Positions 9,391 through 18,520 of a stretch of 64,000 nucleotides of DNA are shown one piece after another; within the stretch, counting starts at the first letter, position 1; each line of letters starts with the position of its first letter. This DNA is from Hyphomicrobiales bacterium. GTDB lineage: Bacteria; Pseudomonadota; Alphaproteobacteria; Rhizobiales; Xanthobacteraceae. The position numbers and the translations under genes were made by a program. The notes below the pieces were generated by a model. That model was not told where the DNA came from. It saw only the letters and a program-made list of their open reading frames with translations, and ran no database searches. The DNA is taken from NCBI GenBank assembly GCA_017305555.1, contig JAFKKM010000013.1:1-64000 (forward strand), given 5' to 3'.

Positions 9391-10931
9391 AACCGGCCCC
9401 CGGCTTCTTGCAAGGGTCTGTTCAGCGATGTCGGATGCTCGGAAATCCACGCGTCGAGCGCGGCAATTTCGGCGGCCGACAACCGCAAGCCAAGCTTGGA
9501 GCGCCGCCACACGATGTCCTCGGCGCTGCACGCCCACTCGTGCAACATCAAATAGCTGACCTCGCGTTCGGTCAATGTCGCACCGAACGGCCGGCCGAGA
9601 TCGGCCAGCGACGTGGCCGCGCCGAGCCATTGCTTCGCCCGCGTGCCGTAGGCGTGCGCAATACGGCCGGCATGCGCGGCCGTCAGGAACGGATAGTCGC
9701 GCTGCAGTTCGGCGGTCAACGCCGGAATCGCCGCAACGTCGAGATCACCACCGGGCAGCGCCGCCGCCGCGGTCCAGCCTTCGCGCGCCGCGGTGCCGTG
9801 CAGATAAGGCGCCAGACGTTCGAGCACTTCCTCCGCCAACCGCCGGTAGGTCGTGATCTTGCCGCCATAGATCGACAGCAACGGCAGACCGCCCGGCATA
9901 TCGAGTTCAAGGACGTATTCGCGCGTCGCGGCCTTGGCTTCGCTGGCGCCATCGTCATAGAGCGGCCGCACCCCGGCGTAGGTCCAGACGATATCCTCAC
10001 GCTTCACCGGCTTCGCCAGATAGGCGCTCACCGACTCGCACAGGTAGGTTATCTCCTCACTCGAGGCTTTGACCTTGGCGGGATCGCCGTCGTAGTCGCG
10101 GTCGGTGGTTCCAATCAAGGTGAAATCATCCTGATAGGGAATGACGAACACGATGCGGCCATCGCTGTTCTGAAACATGTAGGAACGGTCGTGCGCGTAG
10201 AGTTTCGGCACGACGATGTGCGAACCCTGCACCAGCCGCACCTTGGCCTTGGCATTGACGTCAGCGCCGCGCGACAGCACTTCCTCAACCCAGGGCCCGG
10301 CCGCATTGACGAGCACGCGGGCGGTGATGACGCTGCGCTTTCCGCTCACGATATTTTCAGTGGTGATCTGCCAGTGGCCGTCCAACTGCTGGATTTGCAC
10401 CGCGCGCGTGCGGGTCTGAATCACCGCGCCGCGATCGGCGGCATCGCGCGCCGTCAGGATGACAAGGCGCGCGTCGTCGACCGCACAATCGGAATACTCG
10501 AAGCCGCGCTTGAAGTGTTTCGGCTTCAGCGGCCGGCCGACCTCGTCACGCTCGAGATCGAGCGTTCGCGTTGGCGGCAACAGCTTTCGTCCACCGATAT
10601 GGTCGTAGAGAAACAGCCCCAGCCGTAACAGCCATGCCGGCCGCAGGCCGCTATGGTGCGGCAGCACGAAGCGCATCGGCCGGATGATGTGCGGCGCGAT
10701 CCGCCACAAAATCTCGCGCTCGATCAGCGCCTCGCGAACCAGCCGGAATTCGTAATATTCGAGATAACGCAAGCCACCGTGAATGAGCTTGGTCGACCAC
10801 GACGAGGTGCCGCTGGCCAGATCATTCATCTCGCAAAGATAGACTGAATTGCCGCGTCCGACCGCGTCGCGCGCGATCCCGCAGCCGTTCACCCCACCAC
10901 CGATAACCGCGAGATCAAAAACCTGGCCCAC
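9387..10931 (-). CDS. glpD: Glycerol-3-phosphate dehydrogenase (FAD)
   Basis: This 514-residue flavoenzyme oxidises sn-glycerol 3-phosphate to dihydroxyacetone phosphate and passes electrons to quinone at the membrane. The N-terminus has the FAD dinucleotide fold (AVIGGGVNGCGIARDA), followed by SSWSTKLIHGGLRYLE, a hallmark of GlpD. TDRDYDGDPAKVKASSEEI and the DAO C-terminal domain (SYLMLHEWACSAEDIVWRRSKLGL) complete the family layout at normal length. GTG at 10931 is used. It is the first structural gene of the operon, and its upstream region holds inverted repeats that probably bind GlpR. Confidence 0.95.
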   Translation of the reverse strand: MGQVFDLAVIGGGVNGCGIARDAVGRGNSVYLCEMNDLASGTSSWSTKLIHGGLRYLEYYEFRLVREALIEREILWRIAPHIIRPMRFVLPHHSGLRPAWLLRLGLFLYDHIGGRKLLPPTRTLDLERDEVGRPLKPKHFKRGFEYSDCAVDDARLVILTARDAADRGAVIQTRTRAVQIQQLDGHWQITTENIVSGKRSVITARVLVNAAGPWVEEVLSRGADVNAKAKVRLVQGSHIVVPKLYAHDRSYMFQNSDGRIVFVIPYQDDFTLIGTTDRDYDGDPAKVKASSEEITYLCESVSAYLAKPVKREDIVWTYAGVRPLYDDGASEAKAATREYVLELDMPGGLPLLSIYGGKITTYRRLAEEVLERLAPYLHGTAAREGWTAAAALPGGDLDVAAIPALTAELQRDYPFLTAAHAGRIAHAYGTRAKQWLGAATSLADLGRPFGATLTEREVSYLMLHEWACSAEDIVWRRSKLGLRLSAAEIAALDAWISEHPTSLNRPLQEAGGRL

Positions 10932-10990
10932 GGAGCGCTTCCCATCGTCCGCTTCGACGTCCCCGTCGGCGGCGCCTCAATTCGTTTGTC

Positions 10991-11060
10991 CGCTATTTCA
11001 TATATAGCGTTTTACTTTCGAAAATGAGTAAATCACAACCAAAACCGAAAGCAACCGAAA
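10991..11060 (-). promoter_or_regulatory. Probable glpD operon control region with GlpR-type operators
   Basis: Upstream of glpD lie CGCTAT-N7-ATAGCG (10991-11009) and TTTACT-N10-AGTAAA (11011-11032); the second encloses TTTCGAAA (11016-11023). Two further CGAAA elements at 11046 and 11056 are exactly 10 bp apart. TTCG/CGAA half sites are typical of GlpR operators in the DeoR family, and the AT-rich TATATA stretch could be the -10 box. Repression relieved by glycerol 3-phosphate is the expected regulation. Assignment rests on position and symmetry. Confidence 0.55.
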
Positions 11061-11144
11061 AAAACGATCGCATCCACCGGTTCGTGGCCGAAGACATCGC
11101 AAAGGCAAAAAAGGACTGCTTCCGGTACCGGGCAGGCGGCGGGG

Positions 11145-11966
11145 TCAGGACTCGTCGGCGGGCGGATCGAAATCCAGTTCTTCCCGGCCATTGGCCGACT
11201 CGACCGACGCCTGGATCACCCGGACGCCGTGCGCCTGGCAGACCTGCTGCAGGCTGACCGGCAAGGTCGCATCGGTGACGAAAGTCCGGATCTGGCTGAT
11301 ATGGCCGATCCGCACCGGTGCGCTGCGCCGCAATTTGGTGCTGTCGGCCACCAGCATCACGCTCCGCGCGTTGGCGATGATGGCTTGCGCCGCCTGCACC
11401 TCACGGTAGTCGAAGTCCAGCAACGCACCCTCCTCGTCAATCGCGGAGGCGCCGATCACACCATAATCGACCTTGAACTGACTGATGAGATGATTCGCGC
11501 TAGAGCCGATCACTGCGCCGTCGGCGCGCCGGACGGTGCCACCGGCGACGATCACCTCGATGCGCGGGTGGCGATACAACTGCATCGCGACGTTGAGGTT
11601 GTTGGTGATAACCAGCAGATTTTCGTGCGAGGTGAGCGCACCGGCGACCTCCTCGGTGGTGGTGCCGATGTTGATGAACAGCGAACAGCCATTGGGGATC
11701 TGTGCCGCCGCGGCGACACCGATCGCCTTCTTCTCGTCAGCGGCAACGAACCGCCGCGCCTCATAGGCCAGGTTCTCGACGCCCGACGCAATGATCGCAC
11801 CGCCATGGATGCGCGTCAGCGCACGATGCTCGCAAAGATCGTTGAGGTCCTTGCGGATGGTCTGTGCCGAGACCTCGAAGCGCCGCGCCAAATCTTCGAC
11901 GATCACCCGGCCGGACGCGCGGGCAATATTCAATATCTCGGATTGGCGATGGCTAAATGCGGTCAC
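11145..11966 (-). CDS. glpR: DeoR family transcriptional repressor GlpR
   Basis: This 273-residue protein has an N-terminal DeoR winged helix (HRQSEILNIARASGRVIVEDLA, then VSAQTIRKDLNDL) and the C-terminal DeoRC sugar-phosphate sensor domain (FINIGTTTEEVA, LLVITNNLNVA). GTG at 11966 is preferred because AAGG sits seven bases upstream; another GTG at 11984 would add six residues. It lies directly upstream of glpD in the same orientation, so it should repress the glp operon in the absence of glycerol 3-phosphate. The 178 bases after its stop include part of the glpD control region. Confidence 0.88.
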   Translation of the reverse strand: MTAFSHRQSEILNIARASGRVIVEDLARRFEVSAQTIRKDLNDLCEHRALTRIHGGAIIASGVENLAYEARRFVAADEKKAIGVAAAAQIPNGCSLFINIGTTTEEVAGALTSHENLLVITNNLNVAMQLYRHPRIEVIVAGGTVRRADGAVIGSSANHLISQFKVDYGVIGASAIDEEGALLDFDYREVQAAQAIIANARSVMLVADSTKLRRSAPVRIGHISQIRTFVTDATLPVSLQQVCQAHGVRVIQASVESANGREELDFDPPADES

Positions 11967-12570
11967 AGGTTCACCTTCAAACACCCATGGTGCGCATGTT
12001 GTCGTGCCGGGTCAACGACACAAATCGATTTCATATCGCGTTAAGTCTTAGAACGAAGTATGTACGTCTTTACAGGAGGCCCATGCGCACAACGTATCGG
12101 CCACCACGCGGAATTGACGCTGCAACTGAAATAACGCCATCCTATATTTTGCACTCCCTGAAGCGGTCAGGCGGAGCGCTCGGGTCCACTCGCGCCAATG
12201 GCTCTTGCGCTGGGCTGTGGCCGATGGTGCTTGTTGAACGGATACTCATCAAAATACCGGCACCACCGGTCACAAAGAAATCTCAGTTGTCGGCGCCCAA
12301 TAATACTCTCGCCAGTATGAGGCTCCCCACGCCCAATAGTGATCCATCGCAGGCTATCCGCAAGATCAAATCTCATAACCGCACGAACCACAGCGTGAAG
12401 GCGAGGCTGTTTGTTGTAAATGACCGATTGCGGCCCCTCACCGATTGCCCTGGCCAACCCAGTCCGAATGAACGAAAGTTAATCGCCAGCCCCTTTCCAT
12501 CACCGGATTCCTGCAACGGTCACGACAAGAAACATGTCTAGAACGTCGCCAACAACGTGAAGGCACATTA
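11967..12570. other. Intergenic region upstream of glpR, no gene recognised
   Basis: Apart from the expected glpR promoter next to 11967, I see no convincing reading frame. Open frames here lack ribosome-binding sites, show poor codon use and have no recognisable motifs. Base composition is lower in GC than the flanking operons, in keeping with decayed DNA. Confidence 0.5.
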
Positions 12571-12765
12571 TTGTCGCTATTTTCATCGGAACTAACTCGA
12601 ACACTGGGCGCAGCTCTTGATGATGCCGCCATCCGAACTCAGCCCGATTCGTCCACCGAGGCATTTCTGGTTGAGCAAATTTTGAAGGCGGCGGCACACG
12701 GCGTTCACCGCCAAGAAGAGTTGAGCCACATCGCCGCCAAGTCCGTACAGCGAGTATCAGCATAG
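12571..12765 (+). CDS. Possible small hypothetical protein (64 residues)
   Basis: A 64-residue frame reads like the small, Ala-rich helical proteins often seen in rhizobia (TRTLGAALDDAAIRTQ, then VEQILKAAAHG). It would need a TTG start at 12571, and I see no clear ribosome-binding site, so it may be the tail of a decayed gene. It is surrounded by pseudogene material. No function can be proposed. Confidence 0.3.
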   Translation: MSLFSSELTRTLGAALDDAAIRTQPDSSTEAFLVEQILKAAAHGVHRQEELSHIAAKSVQRVSA

Positions 12766-12914
12766 CGTTCTGCTGAGATGGCTTGCAGGACCACACTGAT
12801 ACCTGCACTTTCCATTATCACCTTGATCATCTCATGGTGACGTGCCGATCCAGCCTGATCGAAATTGGATCAGTGCGAGCGGTGAGGCCTGTAGTAACCC
12901 TGATCTCTTCAGTG

Positions 12915-13105
12915 GGAGAAGTGATCGGCGTCAACACCGCCATGATCGATGGTGCGCAGGGCATCGCCTTCGCCGTCGCCTCCATCACCGCGAGTTTCGT
13001 CATGACCGAGTTCATTCGCTTCAGCGTGTGCGTCGCGCCTTCATCGGCGTCTCGGCCGATACGGTCGTGTTGCCACGTCGCGCCTCGCTGTTGTCCCAGG
13101 TGGCA
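12915..13105 (+). pseudogene. Remnant of an HtrA/DegP-like (S1C) serine protease
   Basis: In one frame GEVIGVNTAMIDGAQGIAFA and a following ASFVMTEFIR match the end of the trypsin-like domain of S1C proteases, where 'GEVIGVNTAIxxxxQGIGFAI' is characteristic. Around 13022-13030 the match jumps to another frame with VRRAFIGVSADTVVLPRR. No start, no catalytic triad region and no PDZ domain are present. This is a frameshifted internal fragment, not an active gene. Confidence 0.6.
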
Positions 13106-13547
13106 AGCCGCTCGACTGTGCGATTGCGCTCGATTGAAGTGGGGGCTGGCAGGTGCCCACCTATCTAAGTGACCCCCTCACGCATCAGAGCACTCAAAAC
13201 CAAAAGGCGCGGAGAAATTCGCGCTTACAATTGTTCAGAAGCTGGAGAAAGATTGATCTCTCACCAATGGAGCTTCCGCCGTTCTCTTCAGATTTTCTTT
13301 AGTTCTCTACGGAAGTTACTTCGGCGCGAAGTCACCGACAAAAAAGCAGGGATTTCGTCAGAATGCAGAATTTCCACAATTTCCTCGACGATCGACAGGC
13401 TTGACGTCAATCCCGGAGAATTCGCCGGCCAGGGAAATGTAATGCTGCACATTGATCGGACATCTCAGCTCACACTTTACGATGAGTATTCTGTTCATGG
13501 CCGGCTCTCCTGGTAACAGTACCCGCATCGCTCATCTGGGATTGTAT
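13106..13547. other. Intergenic region, no gene recognised
   Basis: No frame on either strand shows coding character or a known motif. It separates the protease remnant (+) from the ATP-grasp gene (-). Confidence 0.45.
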
Positions 13548-14576
13548 TCAACCTACAGACGCGCCCGCCTTTGACCGTCTGATGCCGAGGGTCAGAATGT
13601 GATGCAATAGATCCGGATAATTGATGCCGTCATGCTGAGCTGCTTTAGCGAACTCCTGGCTCTCTGCGATTTCGGGGTTTGGATTCGCCTCAATGAAGTA
13701 TGGCGTCCCGTCGGACGAAAGACGAAAGTCGATGCGCGCGTATCCATCGAGCCCTAGTGTTCGATAAATGCGCTTCGCCGTTCGCTGAATGAGGGCGGAT
13801 ACTTCCGGTGCCAGGTCTTCGGCCGGTCCGTCCGCGATTCCGATGCGCTCTTGGTAACTGGTATCGTGTTTGACCTTCTCGGTCGCGATGCGGTGGGCGC
13901 CGCCCATGGCGCCGAACTTCAATTCCCACACCGGCAAAGCCTTCAGTCGATTGTTGCCGAGCACGCTCACATAAAGTTCACGCCCCTCGATGAATTGCTC
14001 AGCGATGGCGGCGGTTGCAACTCGCTCGTGAATGAAGGCGACTCGCTCCGCAAGCTTCTCGTCCGTATCGACGATTGACGCCTGTGAGATGCCCTGTGAC
14101 CCATCCTCGTTCAGACTCTTGACGATCAGCGGTAGCCCCAGACGCGACGGTCGTTTGACTTTGCGCCGCATCGGAAACACGGCGAAAGCCGGGACTGCGA
14201 TTCGGCGATGGTGCACCAGTGTCTTTGACAGATCTTTGCCGCGTGCCAGCACGAGCCCGCGTGGATTACATCCCGTATAAGGGACTTTCATCAGTTCGAG
14301 AAAGCTCGCGATGTGCTGGTCATACGCGGTCTGATAGTGAAATTCTTCCAGCAACGTGAACACGACATGAGGTCTGAAGTCCTCGATCTCGTCGCGCACC
14401 GGCTTGATTTCTTCCTGCACACCGAGCGGATGAACATTATGGCCCGCTGCGCGTAAAGTGCTTACGACGTCGTACTCCGTCTTCCATTTATTGATTTCCT
14501 GCGCGGTATATCCGTCGGTCGAATCCGGTGGGACGAAGTCCGGATGCATAAGAACGAGGATACGCAAGCGCCTCAT
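13548..14576 (-). CDS. D-alanine--D-alanine ligase-like ATP-grasp protein
   Basis: This 342-residue protein has the ATP-grasp layout of the Ddl family. The N-terminal preATP-grasp part is followed by PYTGCNPRGLVLARGKDLSK (about 99-118), a lysine-containing ATP-binding strand (PLIVKSLNEDGSQGI, about 149-163), IAEQFIEGRELYVSVLG, and the metal-binding end YARIDFR...YFIEANPNPEI. It should join a carboxylate to an amine with ATP, but the protein is divergent and may not make D-Ala-D-Ala. ATG at 14576 overlaps the stop of the upstream metallopeptidase as ATGA, so the two are translationally coupled. That pairing suggests a peptide-modifying pair and not cell-wall synthesis. Confidence 0.82.
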   Translation of the reverse strand: MRRLRILVLMHPDFVPPDSTDGYTAQEINKWKTEYDVVSTLRAAGHNVHPLGVQEEIKPVRDEIEDFRPHVVFTLLEEFHYQTAYDQHIASFLELMKVPYTGCNPRGLVLARGKDLSKTLVHHRRIAVPAFAVFPMRRKVKRPSRLGLPLIVKSLNEDGSQGISQASIVDTDEKLAERVAFIHERVATAAIAEQFIEGRELYVSVLGNNRLKALPVWELKFGAMGGAHRIATEKVKHDTSYQERIGIADGPAEDLAPEVSALIQRTAKRIYRTLGLDGYARIDFRLSSDGTPYFIEANPNPEIAESQEFAKAAQHDGINYPDLLHHILTLGIRRSKAGASVG

Positions 14577-15601
14577 AGCGCGATCCATCTGCGTTGCGAT
14601 GGTCCGAACAGTGCATGCATCGTCTTGGCCGTCAACAACACGGTGAAGTCCATCACGAGCTTTCGTTCGGAACCGACAGCACGAAGATTGAGCTCGCGGC
14701 AGCGAGCGATCATGTCATCCAGAACCGAATCGAGCGTCAGCTGGTTCTCGCCGGTCCACCGTGCGACCAATTGTCGGATAGAAGCACGATGCCGCCGGAT
14801 GAAACTCGATGCCGGTTGCCCTCGTGAGTGCCGGGGATCGGCGGAGAACAGCCGAGAAAGGTCGCGATCATAGGTCTTTGGCGGTGTAAAGGCGTAAAAT
14901 GCCTGCTTTGTTCGGTAGTGCTCGGCAAGTGTTTGACTGAGTTCAGCCAGGGGCTCGACCCGCTCCCGGGTCGTGAGCAGTGGCCGCTTACCGGCAATCT
15001 CACCCATTAATTCATCGACATATTCGAGCTTCTTCAGCGCCGGCCAGTCGGCATAGCGAGTCCGCCACTTCGATCTCGGCCGCAGCCACACCGCGAAGGT
15101 TTCAGCGAAATCCTCGTCGGGATGACTCTGCGCATACCAAAGTCGAAGATGCTGAACATACTGACGGCTAGCTGGATTAGGCCGATAATAGCGCGGATAT
15201 CGTTTGGAAGACAGGCCAAACAGTTGCTGCCAACGTCGGCGGCGCTGTAGCTGATAGGCATGTTGCACGGCGTGGCCAGCCTCGTGACGGAGAATTGCCA
15301 TGCATTCGGACCAGGTGCCCCCCTCGACCTCGAGCATCATTTTTCTCTCGATCTTCATCAGACGGGGGTGGGTGAGGTAGAAGGGAATGGCGATACCAGG
15401 CGTATTTGCCGGACTGAACCATTCGCTCGATATCCATGCGTGCGGGCGCAGCCGGATTCCTCGCTCTTCGAGTTCTTCGTGCAGAGTTTCGAGGCAATCT
15501 TCGAGCCAGGTGCCTTTCACGCCGACCTTCAAACTGCTGAGGCGGCGCGCAAGCAACTCCTCATCCGACAGCGTTTCCCAGGTAAATTCACGGTGTGACA
15601 T
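14573..15601 (-). CDS. Putative zinc-binding metallopeptidase
   Basis: This protein of 342 residues carries HEAGH at about 106-110 within AILRHEAGHAVQHAY, the HExxH zinc site of gluzincin-like peptidases. A downstream acidic region (PDEDFAETFAVWL) could provide the third ligand, as in families with a distal Glu. No signal peptide is visible, so it is probably cytoplasmic. ATG at 15601 is chosen (MSHREFTW); ATG at 15619 is an alternative and neither has a strong ribosome site. It is the first gene of a two-gene unit with the ATP-grasp ligase. The substrate is unknown. Confidence 0.75.
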   Translation of the reverse strand: MSHREFTWETLSDEELLARRLSSLKVGVKGTWLEDCLETLHEELEERGIRLRPHAWISSEWFSPANTPGIAIPFYLTHPRLMKIERKMMLEVEGGTWSECMAILRHEAGHAVQHAYQLQRRRRWQQLFGLSSKRYPRYYRPNPASRQYVQHLRLWYAQSHPDEDFAETFAVWLRPRSKWRTRYADWPALKKLEYVDELMGEIAGKRPLLTTRERVEPLAELSQTLAEHYRTKQAFYAFTPPKTYDRDLSRLFSADPRHSRGQPASSFIRRHRASIRQLVARWTGENQLTLDSVLDDMIARCRELNLRAVGSERKLVMDFTVLLTAKTMHALFGPSQRRWIAL

Positions 15602-15864
15602 AAGGCATCTGAAGATCATGCGACATGGATTGTCGGATGGTGTCATAAGATGTCGCTTACAACAACCGTGTGGACTTCGAGGTACGCGGCTGTCCGACAG
15701 CGCGCGACCGCTTCGATATGAGAGCGATGGCCCCGGTGCCGATCGGCGTCTAAACTTCGCAACCGGACACAAGACGGTGCTTGATTTCAGAGCATCTTAA
15801 GTTTGGTGCTCGATCTTATGCAATATAGGGCTCAACTCTACTGCAATTCGACGCATATAATCAT

Positions 15865-18051
15865 TTAGGATTCTGGAGGCGTCTCGTGCGAGATTGGGCG
15901 GCGCGCCAGGTAACTTTTTGCAAACTCCAGATACCAATCCAGGCATGCCGGGTTTGCCATTGCATCCTTGTTGATGATCTTCTCTGAGGGATAACCAAGA
16001 AGGAGCTTCTTGATCGGCAATTCCTGCTTTTTGCCTGAGAGTGTCCGCGGAATCTCAGATACGGCGATGATTTCGTTCGGAAGGAAACGACGAGACAGGC
16101 CGGCTTCGATCGCTTCGTTGATCCTGCTTCGCATCGGTTCGTCGAGCGCAATGCCCTCGCGCAGTACGACGAACAGGGGCATGTAACTTTCGCGGCCAAG
16201 GTATTCGAGGTCGACGACCATCGAATCCAAAATCTCCGGCATAGTTTCGATAGCCGAGTACAGTTCGCTCGTTCCCATGCGCAGCCCATGTCGATTGATC
16301 GTCGTATCACTGCGGCCATAGATGATGCAGGAGCCGTCGGGGTTGATTTTGAGCCAGTCACCGTGGCGCCAGACCGGCCCCCGTCCGCTGCCGTCAAAAT
16401 TGTCCGGATACGCCTCAAAATAGCTGGCGCGGTAACGCGCGTCGCCCTCGTCATTCCAGAACCGCAGCGGCATCGACGGCATCGGTTCGGTGCAGACGAG
16501 CTCTCCCACCTCATCGATGATCGGATGGCCCTGTTCGTCGAAGGCCTCGACTGCGGCTCCGAGCAGTCGGCACTGCATCGTACCTGGAAGTTGCGGCAAC
16601 TCGCGATTCCCGCCGATGAATGCTCCCGCGAAATCGGTGCCGCCCGAGATATTGGCCCACCACATCTTCGCCTGGGCGCGGTTCCCGTTAGTCTCAGCGA
16701 GTGCCGCAAAATGCGCATTAAACCACGCTTGCGTGTCGGCACTGAGCGGTGAGCCAGTCGAACCGAGGGCACGCAGGCAAGAGAGATCGCCGACTGAAGC
16801 GAGATCAATTTCGGCCTTACTGCAACTCGCAAAGAACGCGGCACCGGCGCCGAAAAAGGTTGCCCTTGAGTTGGCGACGAAGCGCCACAGCGTTGTCCAG
16901 TCTGGGTTGCCCTTCGATCCCGCGGGGCTGCCATCGAAAATGCAACAGGTCGTCCCGTTGAGGAGGCCGTTGACTTGACAATTCCACATGATCCAGCCGG
17001 TCGAGCTGTACCAGTGGTAGCGTTCACCGAATGAATTCGGCTGGTAGGAACAGCCGAGATCATTATGCAACGCGAGGAGTGGAAGCGCCACTATGACGAC
17101 GCCGCCATGGCTGTGAACGATCGGTTTCGGCAAACCGGTCGTTCCGCTAGAATACACGATCCAAAGCGGATGATCGAACGGCAACCAGGTTGGCTCGAAT
17201 GTATCGATCGCGACGCTTTTCTTCGCGAGGATTGCCGACAGTTGTGTATCAGGCTCCGCCTGAGCGCCCTCTGTGTCACTGTGCAGGATGAAATGTTCGA
17301 CGGTCGGCAGCAATCGCCTGAGCTCGCTGATCACGGAGCGACGGTCATGACGTCGACCGGCATAGGTGACGGCATCAGCGGCGATCAGTACTTTGGGCTC
17401 AATCTGTTTGAAACGGTCGATCACTGCAGGGGCCGCCATGTCCGGAGCGCAAAGGCTCCAGACCGCTCCGATACTTACCGTTGCGAGAAACGCAACAATG
17501 GTTTCGGGAATGTTCGGCAGATAGGCTGCGACGCGATCCCCCGGGCCGACCCCCTTGTCCTTCAGGTGTACGGCCAACGCCGCGGCCTTCCGCCGAAGCT
17601 CCGGCCAGCTCGTTTCGGTCAGGATGCCGTCCTCGCCGCTGCTCACGATCGCCGGCAGTCCTGCAGCATCGGCCGCCTTGACGTGCCGGAAAACCTGGTG
17701 AGCGTAGTTCACGGATGCGCCTGAAAACCACACGGCGCCCGGCATCTTACGTTCGGTCAAAACAGCTTGAAACCGTGTCGGCGACTGTAGATCGAAATAG
17801 TCCCAGATGCTTTGCCAGAAAGCGTCGAGATCGCGAACAGACCATTGCCACAGGTCGTCGTAGCGAGCGAAGCTTAGCCCGCGTTGCTTCTGAAGCCAGC
17901 GACGGTACAGTGTGATTTGCGGTGTAAAAGGTGCTGTCATGATGGGCGTCATAAATCCGGCCGTGCTTGGAACGAAATCCCATTGCTGCAAACTATCCGT
18001 CGCCAAATAGATCTGGGACTGATTGGATGCTTTGTGAGAACTCTGGCTCAT
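15865..18051 (-). CDS. aacS: Acetoacetyl-CoA synthetase (acetoacetate--CoA ligase)
   Basis: This ANL-superfamily ligase activates acetoacetate to acetoacetyl-CoA with ATP through an acyl-adenylate. It shows IVYSSGTTGLPKPIVHSHGG (the P-loop), WYSSTGWIMWN, the hinge region WRHGDWLKINPDGSCIIYGR and the C-terminal SGKKQELPIKKLL with the catalytic Lys, all close to AacS. At 728 residues it is longer than the usual ~650-660. The N-terminus may really begin at 17952 or 17940, since no start has a clear ribosome-binding site. The role is ketone-body or polyhydroxybutyrate breakdown. It is a single-gene unit upstream of decayed DNA. Confidence 0.88.
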   Translation of the reverse strand: MSQSSHKASNQSQIYLATDSLQQWDFVPSTAGFMTPIMTAPFTPQITLYRRWLQKQRGLSFARYDDLWQWSVRDLDAFWQSIWDYFDLQSPTRFQAVLTERKMPGAVWFSGASVNYAHQVFRHVKAADAAGLPAIVSSGEDGILTETSWPELRRKAAALAVHLKDKGVGPGDRVAAYLPNIPETIVAFLATVSIGAVWSLCAPDMAAPAVIDRFKQIEPKVLIAADAVTYAGRRHDRRSVISELRRLLPTVEHFILHSDTEGAQAEPDTQLSAILAKKSVAIDTFEPTWLPFDHPLWIVYSSGTTGLPKPIVHSHGGVVIVALPLLALHNDLGCSYQPNSFGERYHWYSSTGWIMWNCQVNGLLNGTTCCIFDGSPAGSKGNPDWTTLWRFVANSRATFFGAGAAFFASCSKAEIDLASVGDLSCLRALGSTGSPLSADTQAWFNAHFAALAETNGNRAQAKMWWANISGGTDFAGAFIGGNRELPQLPGTMQCRLLGAAVEAFDEQGHPIIDEVGELVCTEPMPSMPLRFWNDEGDARYRASYFEAYPDNFDGSGRGPVWRHGDWLKINPDGSCIIYGRSDTTINRHGLRMGTSELYSAIETMPEILDSMVVDLEYLGRESYMPLFVVLREGIALDEPMRSRINEAIEAGLSRRFLPNEIIAVSEIPRTLSGKKQELPIKKLLLGYPSEKIINKDAMANPACLDWYLEFAKSYLARRPISHETPPES

Positions 18052-18093
18052 TGATATTGAAGTTTAAGCTGCCTGCGGCCCGCGCGGCAAGCA

Positions 18094-18109
18094 ACCGATA
18101 ACGATCGGT
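18094..18109. promoter_or_regulatory. Inverted repeat upstream of acetoacetyl-CoA synthetase gene
   Basis: ACCGAT-AACG-ATCGGT is a perfect 16-base inverted repeat located 43 bases upstream of the proposed start at 18051. Its size and place suit a repressor operator, but no regulator gene is next to it. Assignment is by symmetry only. Confidence 0.35.
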
Positions 18110-18269
18110 CGGTTTGGATGCATCGGCTGGAAGCCAATCGCTCTCCTATCCCATGCGATGCTGCATAGTTCGGCTGTGTTTCGATGCGGGGTTTGGACGC
18201 CGATCGGCGTTGGGGTCACCGCTCTCGCATCAGTAAATCAAAGCTTTCGATTTACGTATGATCCGATTG

Positions 18270-18520
18270 AGGGGTCAAAGTTCAATCAGCATTCACAATA
18301 TGTCTAATCCCTATGCGGGTCAGGCCGGCCTAGAACATGTCGAAGCCGCTAAAATGGCGATTGAGGATGCTGGGGGTAAGATCGGCGATCGGCCGATTGA
18401 AGTGCTTTCAGCCAATCATCAGCATAAGACTGACGTTGCTACGACGATTGTACGACGTTGGCTCGACGTTGACGGTGTCGATGTGATCGTCGATATGCCG
18501 AACTCAGCCGTAGCTCTGGC
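18270..18520 (+). pseudogene. Fragment of a branched-chain amino acid-type ABC substrate-binding protein
   Basis: The frame reads NPYAGQAGLEHVEAAKMAIE, then GKIGDRPIEVLSANHQHKTD and a DVDGVDVIVDMPNSAVALA segment. This matches the start of the mature Peripla_BP_6 (LivK-like) binding proteins. The signal peptide is missing, and the match ends abruptly near 18520, where it runs into integrase-like sequence. Only about 85 residues of a ~400-residue protein remain, so it is dead. Confidence 0.7.

Noticed and set aside
9408-10628. A long plus-strand open frame opposite glpD
   Set aside because: It is the antisense shadow of a well-conserved gene in high-GC DNA and has no recognisable protein features.
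11957-12541. A 194-residue plus-strand frame upstream of the HtrA relic
   Set aside because: No ribosome site, no domain, poor codon bias; it overlaps the likely glpR promoter.
15861-17063. A 400-residue open frame on the minus strand inside the acetoacetyl-CoA synthetase gene
   Set aside because: It lies in another frame of a clear enzyme gene, is rich in Arg and Ser, and has no motif or ribosome site.
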